In this document: positions 38,725-49,494 of the stretch, in pieces | Numbering within the stretch: position 1 is the first letter of the stretch | Layout: each line of letters begins with the position of its first letter | NCBI GenBank assembly: GCA_017558145.1 | Contig: JAFYWF010000006.1 | Location: 1-64,000 of the forward strand | Source of the DNA: Lachnospiraceae bacterium | Lineage (GTDB): Bacteria; Bacillota; Clostridia; Lachnospirales; Lachnospiraceae | Direction: 5' to 3' | DNA length: 64,000 bases | Notes under the pieces: generated by a model | Told to the model about the DNA's origin: nothing | What the model saw: the letters and a program-made list of their open reading frames with translations, nothing else | The model's database searches: none | Translations under genes and position numbers: made by a program

Positions 38725-41544
38725 TTATTGAGCAGCTTGTGCTGCAGCTTCTGCAGCTTGCTGTGCAGCTAGATTACGTGCTTGAATTTCTGCCCAATGC
38801 TGAGAAATCATAGCATCTTTGTTGGGATCTGCCATGAAAGCATCATTGTGAGGACAATAATTTGGTGCTACAGCAGGAGTTACAGTACCATCAGGATGGG
38901 TGATAGAGCCGTCCGGATTTGTTATTGTACCATCAGGATTTACAATGCCTTCTGTTGCCCCTTGTTCCGGAGTTACGGTACCACCTACAGTAGTAGAACC
39001 ATCCGCATTTTCTGTGATATTAGCGGCACCTGCAGAACCAAATCCTTGAGCAGCAATACCAAGTGATCCCTGAACTAAAGAAGGATCTTCCGGAGGAGTT
39101 AACTCAAAAATACCTTCTGTTTTAAATGGACAATTGCCACATGCCGGCTGGTTAGAATACGTACAAAGAGCACCCTGATAATGTACGTTACAGTAATCAG
39201 TAGGAACAGTTCCTTCTTCAAAGTATTCTGTTTTTAAAGTACCATCACAAAGTCCTCCGATAGCTAATTTACCGGAACGGGCACAAACGGTTGCCTGAAC
39301 AATATTTGGTGGAGTATCAAATGATTTTGAAGGGAGATTTTCGTGAATAGCTCCCATAACTTTCTTCCACATAGTCTTGGAAAGGGCTAATCCATCACCG
39401 CTTAATTTTGCGTTGTTGTCGTCATATCCTGTCCAAGTGGTTGCAGTATAATATGGTGTATATCCGGCAAACCATACGTCCAAGTCGTCAGTTGCTGTAC
39501 CGGTTTTTCCGGCAGCCGGCATACCGCCACCAAAGTTTGCAGCAGTACCGGTACCACGAATTAAGGTATCCTGCATAGCGTTAGTTAATAAGTATGCTGT
39601 TGTTTCTTTAAATACCTGTCTGGTTTCACTGGCAGTATTGTCTAAAATAACATTACCATCGTGATCCACGACTTTCGTGTAAAGTTTTGGTTCGATATAA
39701 GTTCCGCCATTGGCGATACATGCATATGCAGCATTTAATTCCATATTTGTGACACCATTGGTAAGACCACCAAGAGCTAACGTCTGCTGAATGTCAGAGA
39801 AAATTTGTCCATTTACTTCTTTCGCAACTTCTAGAGTGGAAAAACCAAGATTTTCCAAGTAATCAAAACCTAATTGTGGTGTAATCTGAGTAATGGTTTT
39901 TACAGCTACAATATTTAAAGAGTTATAAATACCTTCACGGATGGACATGAGTCCACGGTAAGGTGTATCGGAATTACTATACCAGTTGCGTACCGGGCTT
40001 CCGTCATAATAAACGAAAGGAGCGTCATTTACGACACTTGCCAGAGTAAATCCTCCGGCATCTACAGCAGGTCCAAAGGATGCTAATAGTTTAAATGTAG
40101 ATCCGGGTGGTCTGGTAGTTGAGGTCGAACGGTTTAAGGTACGGCTTTTATCTTTCACTCCACGTCCGCCAATCATTGCCACTACATGACCGGTGCTTTG
40201 ATCAGCAACGGTAAGAGAAACTTGTGGCTGTGGGGTTAATTCAATGCTTTCAGCCAAAATTTCGTCCCCTTCTTCTAAAATGGCTGCCTGATAAATTTCG
40301 ATATCGGCATAGGCTTCTTCGTGGCTGGAGTATAACAAGTTAAAATTAGGTTTTCCGTTTTCACGGAAATATCTTCGATACATTTCTTTGCTATGGTTTT
40401 GCGTTTCACCATTGGCTTTTGTGATACTTAAACGATAATCCAATGCCCATTTGCTGTTGGAAGGATAATTTTCTTCATTGGAATAAATCTCATCACAGAT
40501 AGCTTGAATGTCAGGATCCTGAGTAGAATAAATTTTCAAACCACCGGAGTACAACATGGTATATGCCTGAGTATCATTATAACCTGCAGCAAGTAGATCT
40601 GCATAAACCTGTTCTGTTACAGCATCATCAAAATAGGAAGTAATGGTACTGTCACCGGCTACTTCATTAGTAGTTTTGATTCTGTTATAAGGATTATCTG
40701 CTTTCGCTTCGTCGTATTCTGCCTGGGAGATATATCCTTGTTCTAACATGTTGTTTAATACTTTTGTTCTTCGCTTATCGTTTTCTTCCGGATGGCTGAT
40801 TGGATTGTATCGGGAAGGATTTTTTGTGATTCCCGCTAAAACTGCACATTCAGAAAGGTTTAAATCCTGTACCTGTTTATTGAAATAACGAAGGGATGCA
40901 GCTTGAACACCTAAGGTGTTTTGTCCTAAGTTGATGGTGTTCATATAGTTAACTAAAATGGTATTTTTATCCATTTGTTTTTCTAATTCAACAGCCAAAT
41001 ATTGTTCTTGGATTTTACGTTTTAATTTTTCTGCGAAGCCTTCTTCTGAAACCCAATCAGTGAACACAATGTTTTTTAACAACTGCTGAGTAATGGTACT
41101 GGCACCTTCAGAAAAATTAAATTTATTTTTCACACCTACCATAAAAGCACGCATGATTCCTTTGATGTCAATTCCATTATGTTCGTAGAAACGTACGTCT
41201 TCCAATGCTACAAATGCATGGGCTAAATCTTCCGGAATTTTGTCCATAGATACGGGAATACGGTTGGAGTTACTAGCTACCAGTTTTGCAGTCTGGTTTC
41301 CTTCGCTGTCGTAGATAAATGTTGAAAATTTAGTTGGAGCAATGGTCATTTCAGAAATATCAGGAGAAGTATCAATGATACCTTTTACGATTCCCAGAGC
41401 ACCACTAGCTGCAATAATTCCAACAGCAAGAAATAGCACTAAAAAAACTTTAAAAAAGGTAAGAGCAACCTTTTTTCCCCATTTTGAGGATTTGGCATTT
41501 AGATCCTTTTGTTTTTCAGTGACCCCTTTTTTGCCATAATTCAT
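38725..41544 (-). CDS. class A penicillin-binding protein (PBP1a)
   Basis: A 939-residue bifunctional peptidoglycan synthase. One N-terminal membrane helix (about 27-50). Glycosyltransferase domain with EDVRFYEHNGIDIKGI and STITQQLLKN. Transpeptidase domain with STFK (RPPGSTFKLL), SLN (YNSLNIVA) and KTGT (AGKTGTATDD). A Cys-rich segment CARSGKLAIGGLCDGTLKTEYF...CNVHYQ...CTYSNQPACGNCPF follows, as in many clostridial PBP1 proteins, then a Gly/Thr/Pro-rich tail with PDGTIT repeats ending in poly-Ala. Polymerises and crosslinks cell wall. Confidence 0.92.
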   Translation of the reverse strand: MNYGKKGVTEKQKDLNAKSSKWGKKVALTFFKVFLVLFLAVGIIAASGALGIVKGIIDTSPDISEMTIAPTKFSTFIYDSEGNQTAKLVASNSNRIPVSMDKIPEDLAHAFVALEDVRFYEHNGIDIKGIMRAFMVGVKNKFNFSEGASTITQQLLKNIVFTDWVSEEGFAEKLKRKIQEQYLAVELEKQMDKNTILVNYMNTINLGQNTLGVQAASLRYFNKQVQDLNLSECAVLAGITKNPSRYNPISHPEENDKRRTKVLNNMLEQGYISQAEYDEAKADNPYNRIKTTNEVAGDSTITSYFDDAVTEQVYADLLAAGYNDTQAYTMLYSGGLKIYSTQDPDIQAICDEIYSNEENYPSNSKWALDYRLSITKANGETQNHSKEMYRRYFRENGKPNFNLLYSSHEEAYADIEIYQAAILEEGDEILAESIELTPQPQVSLTVADQSTGHVVAMIGGRGVKDKSRTLNRSTSTTRPPGSTFKLLASFGPAVDAGGFTLASVVNDAPFVYYDGSPVRNWYSNSDTPYRGLMSIREGIYNSLNIVAVKTITQITPQLGFDYLENLGFSTLEVAKEVNGQIFSDIQQTLALGGLTNGVTNMELNAAYACIANGGTYIEPKLYTKVVDHDGNVILDNTASETRQVFKETTAYLLTNAMQDTLIRGTGTAANFGGGMPAAGKTGTATDDLDVWFAGYTPYYTATTWTGYDDNNAKLSGDGLALSKTMWKKVMGAIHENLPSKSFDTPPNIVQATVCARSGKLAIGGLCDGTLKTEYFEEGTVPTDYCNVHYQGALCTYSNQPACGNCPFKTEGIFELTPPEDPSLVQGSLGIAAQGFGSAGAANITENADGSTTVGGTVTPEQGATEGIVNPDGTITNPDGSITHPDGTVTPAVAPNYCPHNDAFMADPNKDAMISQHWAEIQARNLAAQQAAEAAAQAAQ

Positions 41545-41771
41545 GATTATGCCTCCTTAGAATTATATAAAGGTTAATGTTTTTAGTTTGATAGCCTACT
41601 TTTAGGCATTACCTATATGATTATAGCAAAAAATAATAGGTAAATAAAGGATTTTCTTAATTATTAAGAATTGTACACAAAATCTTTTCTTTTTATACTG
41701 AGTTATGTTAGAATATTGTAGGAATATTTTGAAAAATAAGTGATTAAGACAGTCAGTTGTGAGGATTTTTA

Positions 41772-42428
41772 GTGAATAATATAGATAAAAAAGAAAATCG
41801 TCAGCCTTATAAAATTGTAATGGAAGGCGGCGAAGGAGAAATTATAGAGAAAAAATCCCGATTTATTGCTACTGTGCAACCGGTAGAAACAGAAGAAGAA
41901 GCAGTGGCCTTTATTGATAGTATGAAAAAAAAGTACTGGGATGCAAGGCATAATTGTAGTGCTTTTGTCATTGGTAGTAAAAATGAGGTTACCAGATGCA
42001 GTGATGATGGGGAACCCAGCGGGACTGCCGGAAGGCCTATGCTGGAAGTATTACTAGGCCAAGAAGTACACAATGTGGCAGTGGTAGTAACAAGGTATTT
42101 CGGTGGAGTGTTGTTAGGTACAGGTGGATTGGTAAGAGCTTATACAAAGGCTGTTCAGGAAGGTCTTTTCAATAGTCAGATTGCTACCTTGGCATATGGA
42201 ACCGATGTTAAGATAGAGACCGATTATAATGGAATTGGAAAATTGCAATATATTTTAGGGAAAGCCGGAGTGGCTATTCAAAAATCAGAGTATACGGATA
42301 TCGTTACTTTACAGGTTTTTTTGTTACAGGAGCAAAAAGAAAGTATATTAAAAGAAATGACGGAAGCAACTGCCGGGAAATGTAAGTTTGAAGAAGTAGA
42401 AGATAAATACGAATTGTTACTGGAATGA
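41772..42428 (+). CDS. IMPACT/YigZ family protein
   Basis: A 218-residue protein of the YigZ/YvyE (UPF0029) family. KKSRFIATVQPVETEEEAVAFIDSMKKKYWDARHNCSAFVIG and RCSDDGEPSGTAGRPMLEVLLGQEVHNVAVVVTRYFGGVLLGTGGLVRAYTKA are the hallmark stretches, and a C-terminal ferredoxin-like subdomain follows. GTG start at 41772 after GTGAGGATTTTTA. The eukaryotic relative IMPACT regulates Gcn2; the bacterial role is unknown. Confidence 0.9.
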   Translation: MNNIDKKENRQPYKIVMEGGEGEIIEKKSRFIATVQPVETEEEAVAFIDSMKKKYWDARHNCSAFVIGSKNEVTRCSDDGEPSGTAGRPMLEVLLGQEVHNVAVVVTRYFGGVLLGTGGLVRAYTKAVQEGLFNSQIATLAYGTDVKIETDYNGIGKLQYILGKAGVAIQKSEYTDIVTLQVFLLQEQKESILKEMTEATAGKCKFEEVEDKYELLLE

Positions 42429-42462
42429 TTAAGAAACAGTGTGCAGAAAGGTGGTATTTTCG

Positions 42463-43812
42463 ATGGATTTAGAAAAGATTGTAGAAGAATTTCGAGAGCT
42501 ATTAAATATGAAACAATATACCGGTCTGCGTCAGGAACTGATGGAATTGAATGAAGCGGACATCGCTGTAATCATGGAAGAGATGGAAGAGAAAGAAATG
42601 TTAAAGATTTTCCGTATTTTACCAAAAGATTTGGCAGCGGATGTATTTGCTTATATGGAAGTAGAAAATCAGCAGTTCATCATTACGTCTTTGTCAGAAA
42701 GAGATGCCGCAAACATTATCGATAATTTGATGGCAGACGATGCTACGGACCTTTTAGAAGAAATGCCGGCCAGTGTTGTAAAGAAGCTTCTTTCTTTAGC
42801 TAGTCCTGAAACACGAAGAGATATTAATCTTTTGCTTCGTTATCCGGAAGATTCCGCCGGAAGCATTATGACGGTGGAATATGTTGATTTAAAAGAAAAT
42901 TTAACAGTGGAAAATGCCATTGATCGAATTCGAAATAAAGGGTTGGATAGTGAAACTATCAACATTTGTTATGTATTGGATAGTCGAAGAACTCTGATTG
43001 GGACAGTGGCATTACGATATTTGTTACTAAGTCCTTCCGATGCAGTGATTGGGGATATCATGAATGAAAATGTGATTTCTATCAATACGATGATGGACCA
43101 GGAAGAAGTAGCAAGACAATTCCAAAAATACGACTTTACAGCCATGCCGGTTGTGGATCAGGAAAATCGTTTGGTAGGAATTATCACAGTCGATGATATC
43201 GTGGATATTTTGACCCAAGAGGCGACGGAAGATATTGAAATGATGGCAGCGATTGTACCTACGGATAAGCCTTATATGCGAACCAGTATTTGGGAAACTT
43301 GGATGAAACGTATTCCTTGGTTGATGCTGTTGATGGTATCGTCCACATTTACAGAGCGTATCATTTCTTCCGCAGAAGATGCTTTGAGTGCATGTGTAGT
43401 TTTAACAGCTTACATTCCAATGTTGATGGGAACCGGAGGGAATGCAGGTGGGCAATCCAGTGGAACCATTATTCGTGGATTGTCCTTAAATGAAATTGAG
43501 TTTGAGGATATGATTAAAGTTATTTGGAAAGAGATGCGAGTTGCCTTGCTTTGTGGATTATCTTTGTTTGTAGTATGTTTTGCAAAATTGATGTTATTTG
43601 ACAAGGTAGGGCTGTCAATTGCTGTTGTTATTTGTATTACTTTGGTATGTACCCTATTAATTGCAAAAACCGTGGGAAGTGTACTTCCGATGTTGGCACA
43701 AAAAGTAGGTTTAGACCCTGCTGTTATGGCAAGTCCGTTCATTACCACGATTGTGGATGCCTTATCTTTAATTATTTACTTTAATGTTGCAACCAATCTG
43801 TTAAATTTATAA
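42463..43812 (+). CDS. mgtE: magnesium transporter MgtE
   Basis: A 449-residue Mg2+ channel/transporter. Cytoplasmic N domain of helical repeats (LEKIVEEFRELLNMKQYTGLRQELMELNEADIA), a CBS pair (YVLDSRRTLIGTVALRYLLLS... and FTAMPVVDQENRLVGIITVDDIVDIL, about 135-255) that senses Mg2+, and five membrane helices from about 280 with the pore motif PMLMGTGGNAGGQSS. ATG at 42463 behind CAGAAAGGTGG. 34 bases after yigZ and 16 bases before xth. Confidence 0.93.
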   Translation: MDLEKIVEEFRELLNMKQYTGLRQELMELNEADIAVIMEEMEEKEMLKIFRILPKDLAADVFAYMEVENQQFIITSLSERDAANIIDNLMADDATDLLEEMPASVVKKLLSLASPETRRDINLLLRYPEDSAGSIMTVEYVDLKENLTVENAIDRIRNKGLDSETINICYVLDSRRTLIGTVALRYLLLSPSDAVIGDIMNENVISINTMMDQEEVARQFQKYDFTAMPVVDQENRLVGIITVDDIVDILTQEATEDIEMMAAIVPTDKPYMRTSIWETWMKRIPWLMLLMVSSTFTERIISSAEDALSACVVLTAYIPMLMGTGGNAGGQSSGTIIRGLSLNEIEFEDMIKVIWKEMRVALLCGLSLFVVCFAKLMLFDKVGLSIAVVICITLVCTLLIAKTVGSVLPMLAQKVGLDPAVMASPFITTIVDALSLIIYFNVATNLLNL

Positions 43813-43828
43813 AGGAGACTAAGAAAAA

Positions 43829-44584
43829 ATGAAATTAGTTTCATGGAATGTTAATGGCTTAAGAGCTTGTGTGGAAAAAGGATTTGTAGATATTTTTCGC
43901 GAATTGGATGCAGATTTTTTCTGCATTCAGGAAAGTAAATTGCAGGAAGGACAAATTGATTTGGAACTTCCCGGATATTATCAGTATTGGAATTATGCAG
44001 AAAAGAAAGGATATTCAGGAACTGCAATTTTTGCGAAACAGGAACCTTTAAACGTAACACTTGGAATTGGAATGGAAGAACATGACCAGGAAGGAAGGGT
44101 AATTACTTTAGAATATCAGAATTTCTATCTTGTTACTGTTTATACGCCAAATTCCCAAGATGGGTTGAAACGTTTGGAGTATCGAATGAAATGGGAAGAA
44201 GATTTTCTAGCTTACCTGAAAAAATTAGAAGAAAAGAAACCTGTTATTTTTTGTGGAGATTTAAATGTAGCGCATAAGGAGATAGATTTGAAGAATCCCA
44301 AAACAAATCGTAAAAATGCAGGATTTACAGACGAGGAAAGAGCTTGTATGACCCGTTTGCAGGAGGTTGGCTTTATCGATACCTTTCGCTATTTCTATCC
44401 GGATCAAGAAGGTATTTATTCCTGGTGGTCCTATCGTTTCCAGGCAAGAGCCAAAAATGCAGGATGGAGAATCGATTACTTTATGGTATCAGAAGTGTTA
44501 AAGGATAAGCTTCAGGATGCTTCTATCCTCACAGATATTATGGGTTCAGATCATTGTCCGGTAACTTTAGAAATCGAGTTATAA
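43829..44584 (+). CDS. xth: exodeoxyribonuclease III
   Basis: A 251-residue AP endonuclease/3' exonuclease of the ExoIII family for base-excision repair. Catalytic motifs in order: [18 protein letters not shown] (Glu), [22 protein letters not shown] (Asp/Asn), [31 protein letters not shown], and SDHCPV (Asp-His). Ribosome site AAAGGAGACTAAG. A terminator overlaps the stop. Confidence 0.93.
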   Translation: MKLVSWNVNGLRACVEKGFVDIFRELDADFFCIQESKLQEGQIDLELPGYYQYWNYAEKKGYSGTAIFAKQEPLNVTLGIGMEEHDQEGRVITLEYQNFYLVTVYTPNSQDGLKRLEYRMKWEEDFLAYLKKLEEKKPVIFCGDLNVAHKEIDLKNPKTNRKNAGFTDEERACMTRLQEVGFIDTFRYFYPDQEGIYSWWSYRFQARAKNAGWRIDYFMVSEVLKDKLQDASILTDIMGSDHCPVTLEIEL

Positions 44585-44611
44585 AAAAAAGAGGGGAGCC
44601 CCTCTTTTTTT
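44583..44611. terminator. bidirectional terminator
   Basis: GAGGGG-AG-CCCCTC stem with A8 before and T7 after, between convergent xth and typA. Confidence 0.85.
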
Positions 44612-46442
44612 AGTTCTTATTAAAACTTGCACGTTTTCTCATGGTAGGATCCAAAATACGTTTACGGATACGCAAGCTTTCCGGAGTGATTTCTAAAAGT
44701 TCATCTACATCAATGAATTCCAATGCTTGTTCTAAACTTAAAATTTTTGGTGGTGTTAAACGTAAAGCTTCATCGGCACTGGAAGAACGGGTGTTGGTAA
44801 GCTGTTTTTTCTTACATACATTAATTTCAATATCTTCTGCCTTTCCGGTTTGACCAACTACCATTCCGGCATATACCTTTTCACCCGGACCAATAAATAA
44901 AATACCTCTCTCCTGAGCATTGAAAAGACCATACGTAATGGCTTCTCCGGCTTCAAAAGCGATCAGAGATCCCTGCTTACGGTAGGATAAATCTCCCTTA
45001 TAGGGACCATAACCATCGAAAATTGTATTTAAAATACCATTTCCTTTTGTATCCGTCATAAATTCACCACGATAACCAATTAAACCGCGAGAAGGAATCG
45101 AAAATTCCAAACGAATATAGCCACCGTTGATTGGTGTCATTCCCTGCAATTCTCCTTTTCGATTGCTTAATTTTTGAATTACGCTTCCTGAAAATTCTTC
45201 AGGCACATCAATATACGCAATTTCCATAGGTTCTAGTTTTTTTCCTTTTTCGTCAGTTTTGTATAAAACTTCTGCTTTGGATACTGCAAACTCAAAACCT
45301 TCGCGACGCATATTTTCAATTAATACGGATAAATGGAGCTCACCACGACCGGAAACCTTGAAGCATTCTGTACTTTCTGTTTCTTCTACACGTAGGGATA
45401 CGTCTGTGTTCAATTCTCTAAATAAACGGTCACGAAGATGACGGCTGGTAACATACTTACCTTCCAATCCTGCTAAAGGAGAATCATTTACCATAAAATT
45501 CATGGCAATGGTAGGTTCTGATATTTTCTGAAAAGGAATGGCTACCGGGTTATCCACGGCACAGAGAGTGTCTCCGATATGAATATCAGTAATTCCGGAA
45601 ATGGCCACAATGGAACCAATAGAAGCAGAAGTAACTTCTACTTTATTTAAGCCATCAAATTCATATAATTTCGAAACTTTTACTTTGCGTTGCTTGTCGG
45701 GTTCGTGGTGATTAACCAAAACTACTTCTTGATTGACGCGGATTTCTCCATTATCTACTTTACCAACACCAATTCGACCTACATACTCATTATAATCAAT
45801 GGTACTGATGAGGACCTGGGTTCCTGCTTCGGGATCACCAACAGGTGCCGGAATATAATCTAAAATAGTTTCAAAAAGTGGAATCATATTATGTCCAGGT
45901 TGGTCCATATCTAAAGAAGCGTGGCCGGATTTTGCTGAGGCAAAAACAAAAGGACAATCTAATTGTTCTTCACTGGCATCCAAATCTAAGAATAATTCTA
46001 AAATTTCATCAATTACTTCGTTAGGTCGGGCTTCAGGTCGGTCAATTTTGTTGATGCAGACAATTACAGGGAGACCTAATTCCAAGGCTTTTTGTAATAC
46101 AAATTTGGTTTGAGGCATAGCACCCTCGAAGGCGTCTACGACTAAGATAACACCGTTTACCATTTTTAATACTCGTTCTACTTCGCCACCAAAATCTGCG
46201 TGCCCAGGGGTATCAATAATATTAATCTTGGTATTTTTGTAAGTCACCGCGGTATTTTTGGATAAAATCGTAATTCCGCGTTCTCGTTCAATGTCATTAG
46301 AGTCCATTACACGTTCTGCAACTTCTTGATTTGCACGAAAAACGCCGCTTTGTTTTAATAATTCATCTACTAAGGTTGTTTTTCCATGGTCAACATGGGC
46401 AATAATAGCTATATTTCTTACATCGTCTCTTGTTTGTTTCAT
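44610..46442 (-). CDS. typA: ribosome-associated GTPase TypA/BipA
   Basis: A 610-residue translational GTPase of the EF-G superfamily. G motifs [10 protein letters not shown] (G1), [13 protein letters not shown] (G2), DTPGHADFG (G3), NKIDRPEA (G4) and SAKSG (G5). Domain II, two alpha-beta domains and the BipA-specific C-terminal domain with [18 protein letters not shown] and [15 protein letters not shown] follow. Acts on 50S assembly and stress translation. Monocistronic, convergent with xth. Confidence 0.95.
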   Translation of the reverse strand: MKQTRDDVRNIAIIAHVDHGKTTLVDELLKQSGVFRANQEVAERVMDSNDIERERGITILSKNTAVTYKNTKINIIDTPGHADFGGEVERVLKMVNGVILVVDAFEGAMPQTKFVLQKALELGLPVIVCINKIDRPEARPNEVIDEILELFLDLDASEEQLDCPFVFASAKSGHASLDMDQPGHNMIPLFETILDYIPAPVGDPEAGTQVLISTIDYNEYVGRIGVGKVDNGEIRVNQEVVLVNHHEPDKQRKVKVSKLYEFDGLNKVEVTSASIGSIVAISGITDIHIGDTLCAVDNPVAIPFQKISEPTIAMNFMVNDSPLAGLEGKYVTSRHLRDRLFRELNTDVSLRVEETESTECFKVSGRGELHLSVLIENMRREGFEFAVSKAEVLYKTDEKGKKLEPMEIAYIDVPEEFSGSVIQKLSNRKGELQGMTPINGGYIRLEFSIPSRGLIGYRGEFMTDTKGNGILNTIFDGYGPYKGDLSYRKQGSLIAFEAGEAITYGLFNAQERGILFIGPGEKVYAGMVVGQTGKAEDIEINVCKKKQLTNTRSSSADEALRLTPPKILSLEQALEFIDVDELLEITPESLRIRKRILDPTMRKRASFNKN

Positions 46443-46747
46443 ATACTCTCCATTTCGTCACTGAGATTATAGTTATATATAGGATTGGGACAAATTGATT
46501 CCCATAATTACAGTACCAAAGTATATCATTCTTTCTTAGGCCCTACAATATACAAAGTAGTCATAAAATCCCACATATTTCAGTGTTTGCTTGGCGAAAA
46601 TTGCGATGTCTAAAACTTCTATTTTGAAAAAAAATCAATACAATGAAATTACCAAACGAAGAAATTTCTTAAGGCCAAGAAAATTCCAAAATGGGAAAAA
46701 TCCAGAAATAGGAAAAAATTCTTTTTGTAAGAAGGGAGAACTAAATA
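46443..46747. other. non-coding gap between typA and SSB-like gene
   Basis: Divergent spacer of 305 bases. I see a short inverted repeat AATTTCTT/AAGAAAATT near 46668-46690 but no recognisable promoter pair or RNA gene. Confidence 0.3.
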
Positions 46748-47398
46748 ATGACAGATAAGATTATGGAAAATAATCAGGTGGTAATCATGGGAACTATTGT
46801 AAGTGAGTTCAAATACAGCCATGAAATTTTTGGAGAAGGATTTTATATGGTAGACGTAGAAGTACAACGTCTCAGTGATTCTTGTGATATTATCCCACTT
46901 ATGGTTTCGGAAAGACTGCTGGATATGGAACAGGATTACAGAGGAGAAAAGGTAATGGTTACAGGACAATTCAGATCCTATAATCGCCATGAAGAAAAGA
47001 AAAATCGATTGATTCTTTCGGTATTTGCCAGAGAAGTGGAATTCGTAGATGAAATTGAAGAAAGTGCGAAAAGCAATCAAATCTATTTAGATGGATTTAT
47101 TTGTAAAGAACCTATTTATAGAAAAACACCATTGGGCAGAGAAATTGCAGATCTTTTAATTGCCGTAAATCGTCCTTATGGAAAAAGTGATTACATACCA
47201 TGTATTTGTTGGGGACGAAATGCCAGATTTGCCAATAGCTTTGAGGTTGGAACGAGGTGTGCTATTTGGGGAAGAATCCAAAGCAGAGAATATATGAAAA
47301 AAATTAGTGAAGAAGAAAATGAAAGAAGAGTAGCCTATGAAGTTTCTGTAAATAAACTAGAATTGTTGGATGAAGAAGCGCAAATGTATATATCCTAA
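46748..47398 (+). CDS. single-stranded DNA-binding-like protein, double OB fold
   Basis: A 216-residue protein with two SSB-type OB folds: NNQVVIMGTIVSEFKYSHEIFGEGFYMVDVEVQRLSDSCDIIPLMV (1) and NQIYLDGFICKEPIYRKTPLGREIADLLIAVNRPYGKSDYIPCICWGRNARFANSFEVGTRCAIWGRIQSREY (2). The second is the classical SSB core. There is no acidic C-terminal tip, so it is probably not the main SSB. Ribosome site GAAGGGAGAACTAAATA. Probably a repair or recombination accessory protein. Confidence 0.8.
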   Translation: MTDKIMENNQVVIMGTIVSEFKYSHEIFGEGFYMVDVEVQRLSDSCDIIPLMVSERLLDMEQDYRGEKVMVTGQFRSYNRHEEKKNRLILSVFAREVEFVDEIEESAKSNQIYLDGFICKEPIYRKTPLGREIADLLIAVNRPYGKSDYIPCICWGRNARFANSFEVGTRCAIWGRIQSREYMKKISEEENERRVAYEVSVNKLELLDEEAQMYIS

Positions 47399-47513
47399 AC
47401 ATAGGAACATAAGAAAGCTTAGATGCATATTCTATCATAGGTAAAGAGAATTGCATAAATAGGCTGTATTTGTAAAAATAAGTAAAGCCTGAAAAAGAAA
47501 AAAACTATAAAAG

Positions 47514-47543
47514 TTGACATGAATGGAAAGCGAAGCTTATAAT
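47514..47543 (+). promoter_or_regulatory. dapA promoter
   Basis: TTGACA, 18 bases, TATAAT; a near-consensus sigma-A promoter 30 bases before the dapA start. The leader is too short for a lysine riboswitch. Confidence 0.8.
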
Positions 47544-47573
47544 AGCTACATACATGTTAAGGAGGATAATACC

Positions 47574-48461
47574 ATGGCAGTTTTTACAGGTGCAGGCGTA
47601 GCAATTGTTACACCTTTTAAAGAAAATGGAGAAGTGAACTATGAAGAGTTCGCTAAACAGATAGAATTACAGATTGCAGGAGAGACAGATGCGATTATCG
47701 TTTGTGGAACTACAGGCGAAGCTTCTACTTTAAGTCACGAGGAACACCTAGATGTTATTCGTTACTGTGTAAAAGTAGTAAATGGAAGATTACCGGTTGT
47801 AGCAGGAACAGGGTCTAATTGTACTGAGACAGCGGTGTATTTATCACAGGAAGCAGAAAAAGCGGGAGCAGATGGTTTGTTGGTGGTAACACCATATTAT
47901 AATAAAGCTACTCAGAAGGGGCTTTACGAACATTTTAAAATTGTGGCAGATTCTGTTAAAATTCCTGTAATCTTATATAACATTCCGGGAAGAACCGGTG
48001 GAGTAAATATTTTACCGGAAACTGTGGTTCGTCTTTGTACTGAAGTGGAAAACATTGTTGGTGTAAAAGATGCTACAGGAAACATTTCTCAGGTAGCTAA
48101 GATGATGGCATTGGCAGATGGAAAAGTAGATTTATACTCCGGTAACGATGATCAGATTGTTCCAATTCTTTCATTAGGAGGAAAAGGAGTAATTTCAGTA
48201 TTGTCCAACATTGCACCAAAACAGACTCATGATATTTGTGCGAAATATTTTGAAGGTGATGTAGAGGGCAGCCGTAAGATTCAGTTAGATGCTATCGAAT
48301 TGATTGATGCATTGTTCTGTGAAGTTAATCCAATTCCGGTGAAAAAAGCATTAAATTTAATGGGATTAAACGCTGGTCCACTTCGTCGTCCATTAACCGA
48401 GATGGAAGATGCAAATGCCCAAAAGCTTGCAAAAGCAATGAAAGACTTTGGACTTTTATAA
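47574..48461 (+). CDS. dapA: 4-hydroxy-tetrahydrodipicolinate synthase
   Basis: A 295-residue TIM-barrel aldolase joining pyruvate and aspartate semialdehyde in the lysine/diaminopimelate pathway, which also feeds spore dipicolinate. Seen: VAIVTPFKENGEVNYEEF, VCGTTGEASTLSHEEH, PYYNKATQKG (catalytic Tyr), YNIPGRTG, and Schiff-base lysine in NIVGVKDATGNI. ATG at 47574 behind AAGGAGGATAATACC; longer frames cross the promoter. Confidence 0.95.
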   Translation: MAVFTGAGVAIVTPFKENGEVNYEEFAKQIELQIAGETDAIIVCGTTGEASTLSHEEHLDVIRYCVKVVNGRLPVVAGTGSNCTETAVYLSQEAEKAGADGLLVVTPYYNKATQKGLYEHFKIVADSVKIPVILYNIPGRTGGVNILPETVVRLCTEVENIVGVKDATGNISQVAKMMALADGKVDLYSGNDDQIVPILSLGGKGVISVLSNIAPKQTHDICAKYFEGDVEGSRKIQLDAIELIDALFCEVNPIPVKKALNLMGLNAGPLRRPLTEMEDANAQKLAKAMKDFGLL

Positions 48462-48474
48462 AGTGAGGTATAAC

Positions 48475-48512
48475 AGGCTTGAGAATTTTTCGGATTTTCA
48501 AGCCTATTTTTT
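48475..48512 (+). terminator. intrinsic terminator between dapA and dapB
   Basis: AGGCTTGA/TCAAGCCT stem and T6. dapB therefore needs its own promoter. Confidence 0.8.
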
Positions 48513-48612
48513 AATGCGCAGTTTGTGAAAAAGAAAATAGTTCCTTTGCAACATTGCTCGCGCGTTAAAATTGCATAAAGTGCAATTGATACAAAAAAGG
48601 AGAATGATAATT

Positions 48613-49374
48613 ATGGTAAAAGCAATTATGCATGGTTGTAACGGAAAAATGGGACAAGTAATTGCCGGTTTGATTCGTGAGGATGATGGAATAGAATTAG
48701 TAGCAGGTGTAGATCCTTTTACAGGAATTGAAAATCCTTTTCCTGTATTTACAAGTATTCAGGAATGTGACGTGGAAGCAGATGTCATCATTGATTTTGC
48801 GGCAGCAGCAGCAGTGGATGGTTTGTTAGAGTATTGTGTAGAAAAAAAAGTGCCTCTCGTTCTTTGTACCACAGGGCTTAGTGAAGAGCAGTTGAAAAAG
48901 GTTGAAGAGGCTGCAAAAGAGGTAGCTGTGTTAAAATCTGCGAATATGTCTCTTGGAATTAATACTTTGTTAAAGTTATTGAAGGATGCGGCAGCAGTAC
49001 TTGCACCAGCCGGCTTTGATATTGAAATCGTAGAAAAGCATCATAATTTAAAAGTAGATGCACCTAGTGGAACAGCCCTTGCTTTGGCAGATTCTATTAA
49101 TGAAGAATTTGGAAATGAATATGAATATATTTATGATAGAAGTCAGAAAAGAGAAAAACGAAGCAAGAAAGAAATTGGTATTTCTGCAGTTCGTGGAGGA
49201 ACTATTGTCGGTGACCATGACGTGATTTTTGCAGGTGTTGATGAAGTAATCACTTTTTCTCATACAGCATATTCTAAGGCGGTATTTGGAAAAGGGGCTG
49301 TGCAGGCAGCAAAGTTTTTAGCAGGAAAACCTGCCGGATATTATAACATGAGTCATGTTATTGATGCGGTATAA
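48613..49374 (+). CDS. dapB: 4-hydroxy-tetrahydrodipicolinate reductase
   Basis: A 253-residue NAD(P)H-dependent reductase, next step after DapA. Nucleotide loop AIMHGCNGKMGQVI (a variant of GxxGxMG), DVIIDFAAAAA, CTTGLSEEQL, SANMSLGIN, EIVEKHHNLKVDAPSGTAL (catalytic His/Lys), SAVRGGTIVGDHDVIFAG. ATG at 48613 is chosen for AAAAGGAGAATGATAATT. Separate transcript from dapA but next to it. Confidence 0.95.
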   Translation: MVKAIMHGCNGKMGQVIAGLIREDDGIELVAGVDPFTGIENPFPVFTSIQECDVEADVIIDFAAAAAVDGLLEYCVEKKVPLVLCTTGLSEEQLKKVEEAAKEVAVLKSANMSLGINTLLKLLKDAAAVLAPAGFDIEIVEKHHNLKVDAPSGTALALADSINEEFGNEYEYIYDRSQKREKRSKKEIGISAVRGGTIVGDHDVIFAGVDEVITFSHTAYSKAVFGKGAVQAAKFLAGKPAGYYNMSHVIDAV

Positions 49375-49393
49375 AGTAGAATAAGAAAAAATA

Positions 49394-49455
49394 ATGGCTG
49401 TTGCAAATAGGATATCGGCTTGGTATCCGGTAGTTGTAACAGCCATAAATTTTTT
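49394..49455. terminator. terminator after dapB
   Basis: ATGGCTGTT/AACAGCCAT outer stem, inner GGATA/TATCC, then T6. Lies between convergent genes. Confidence 0.75.
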
Positions 49456-49494
49456 GTCAGATTTTGGATTTATTCTACTGTAAAAATATCATTA

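Noticed and set aside
47400..48612. Lysine riboswitch at dapA or dapB
   Set aside because: The dapA promoter is 30 bases from the start codon, and the dapB leader has only a terminator and no recognisable lysine aptamer.
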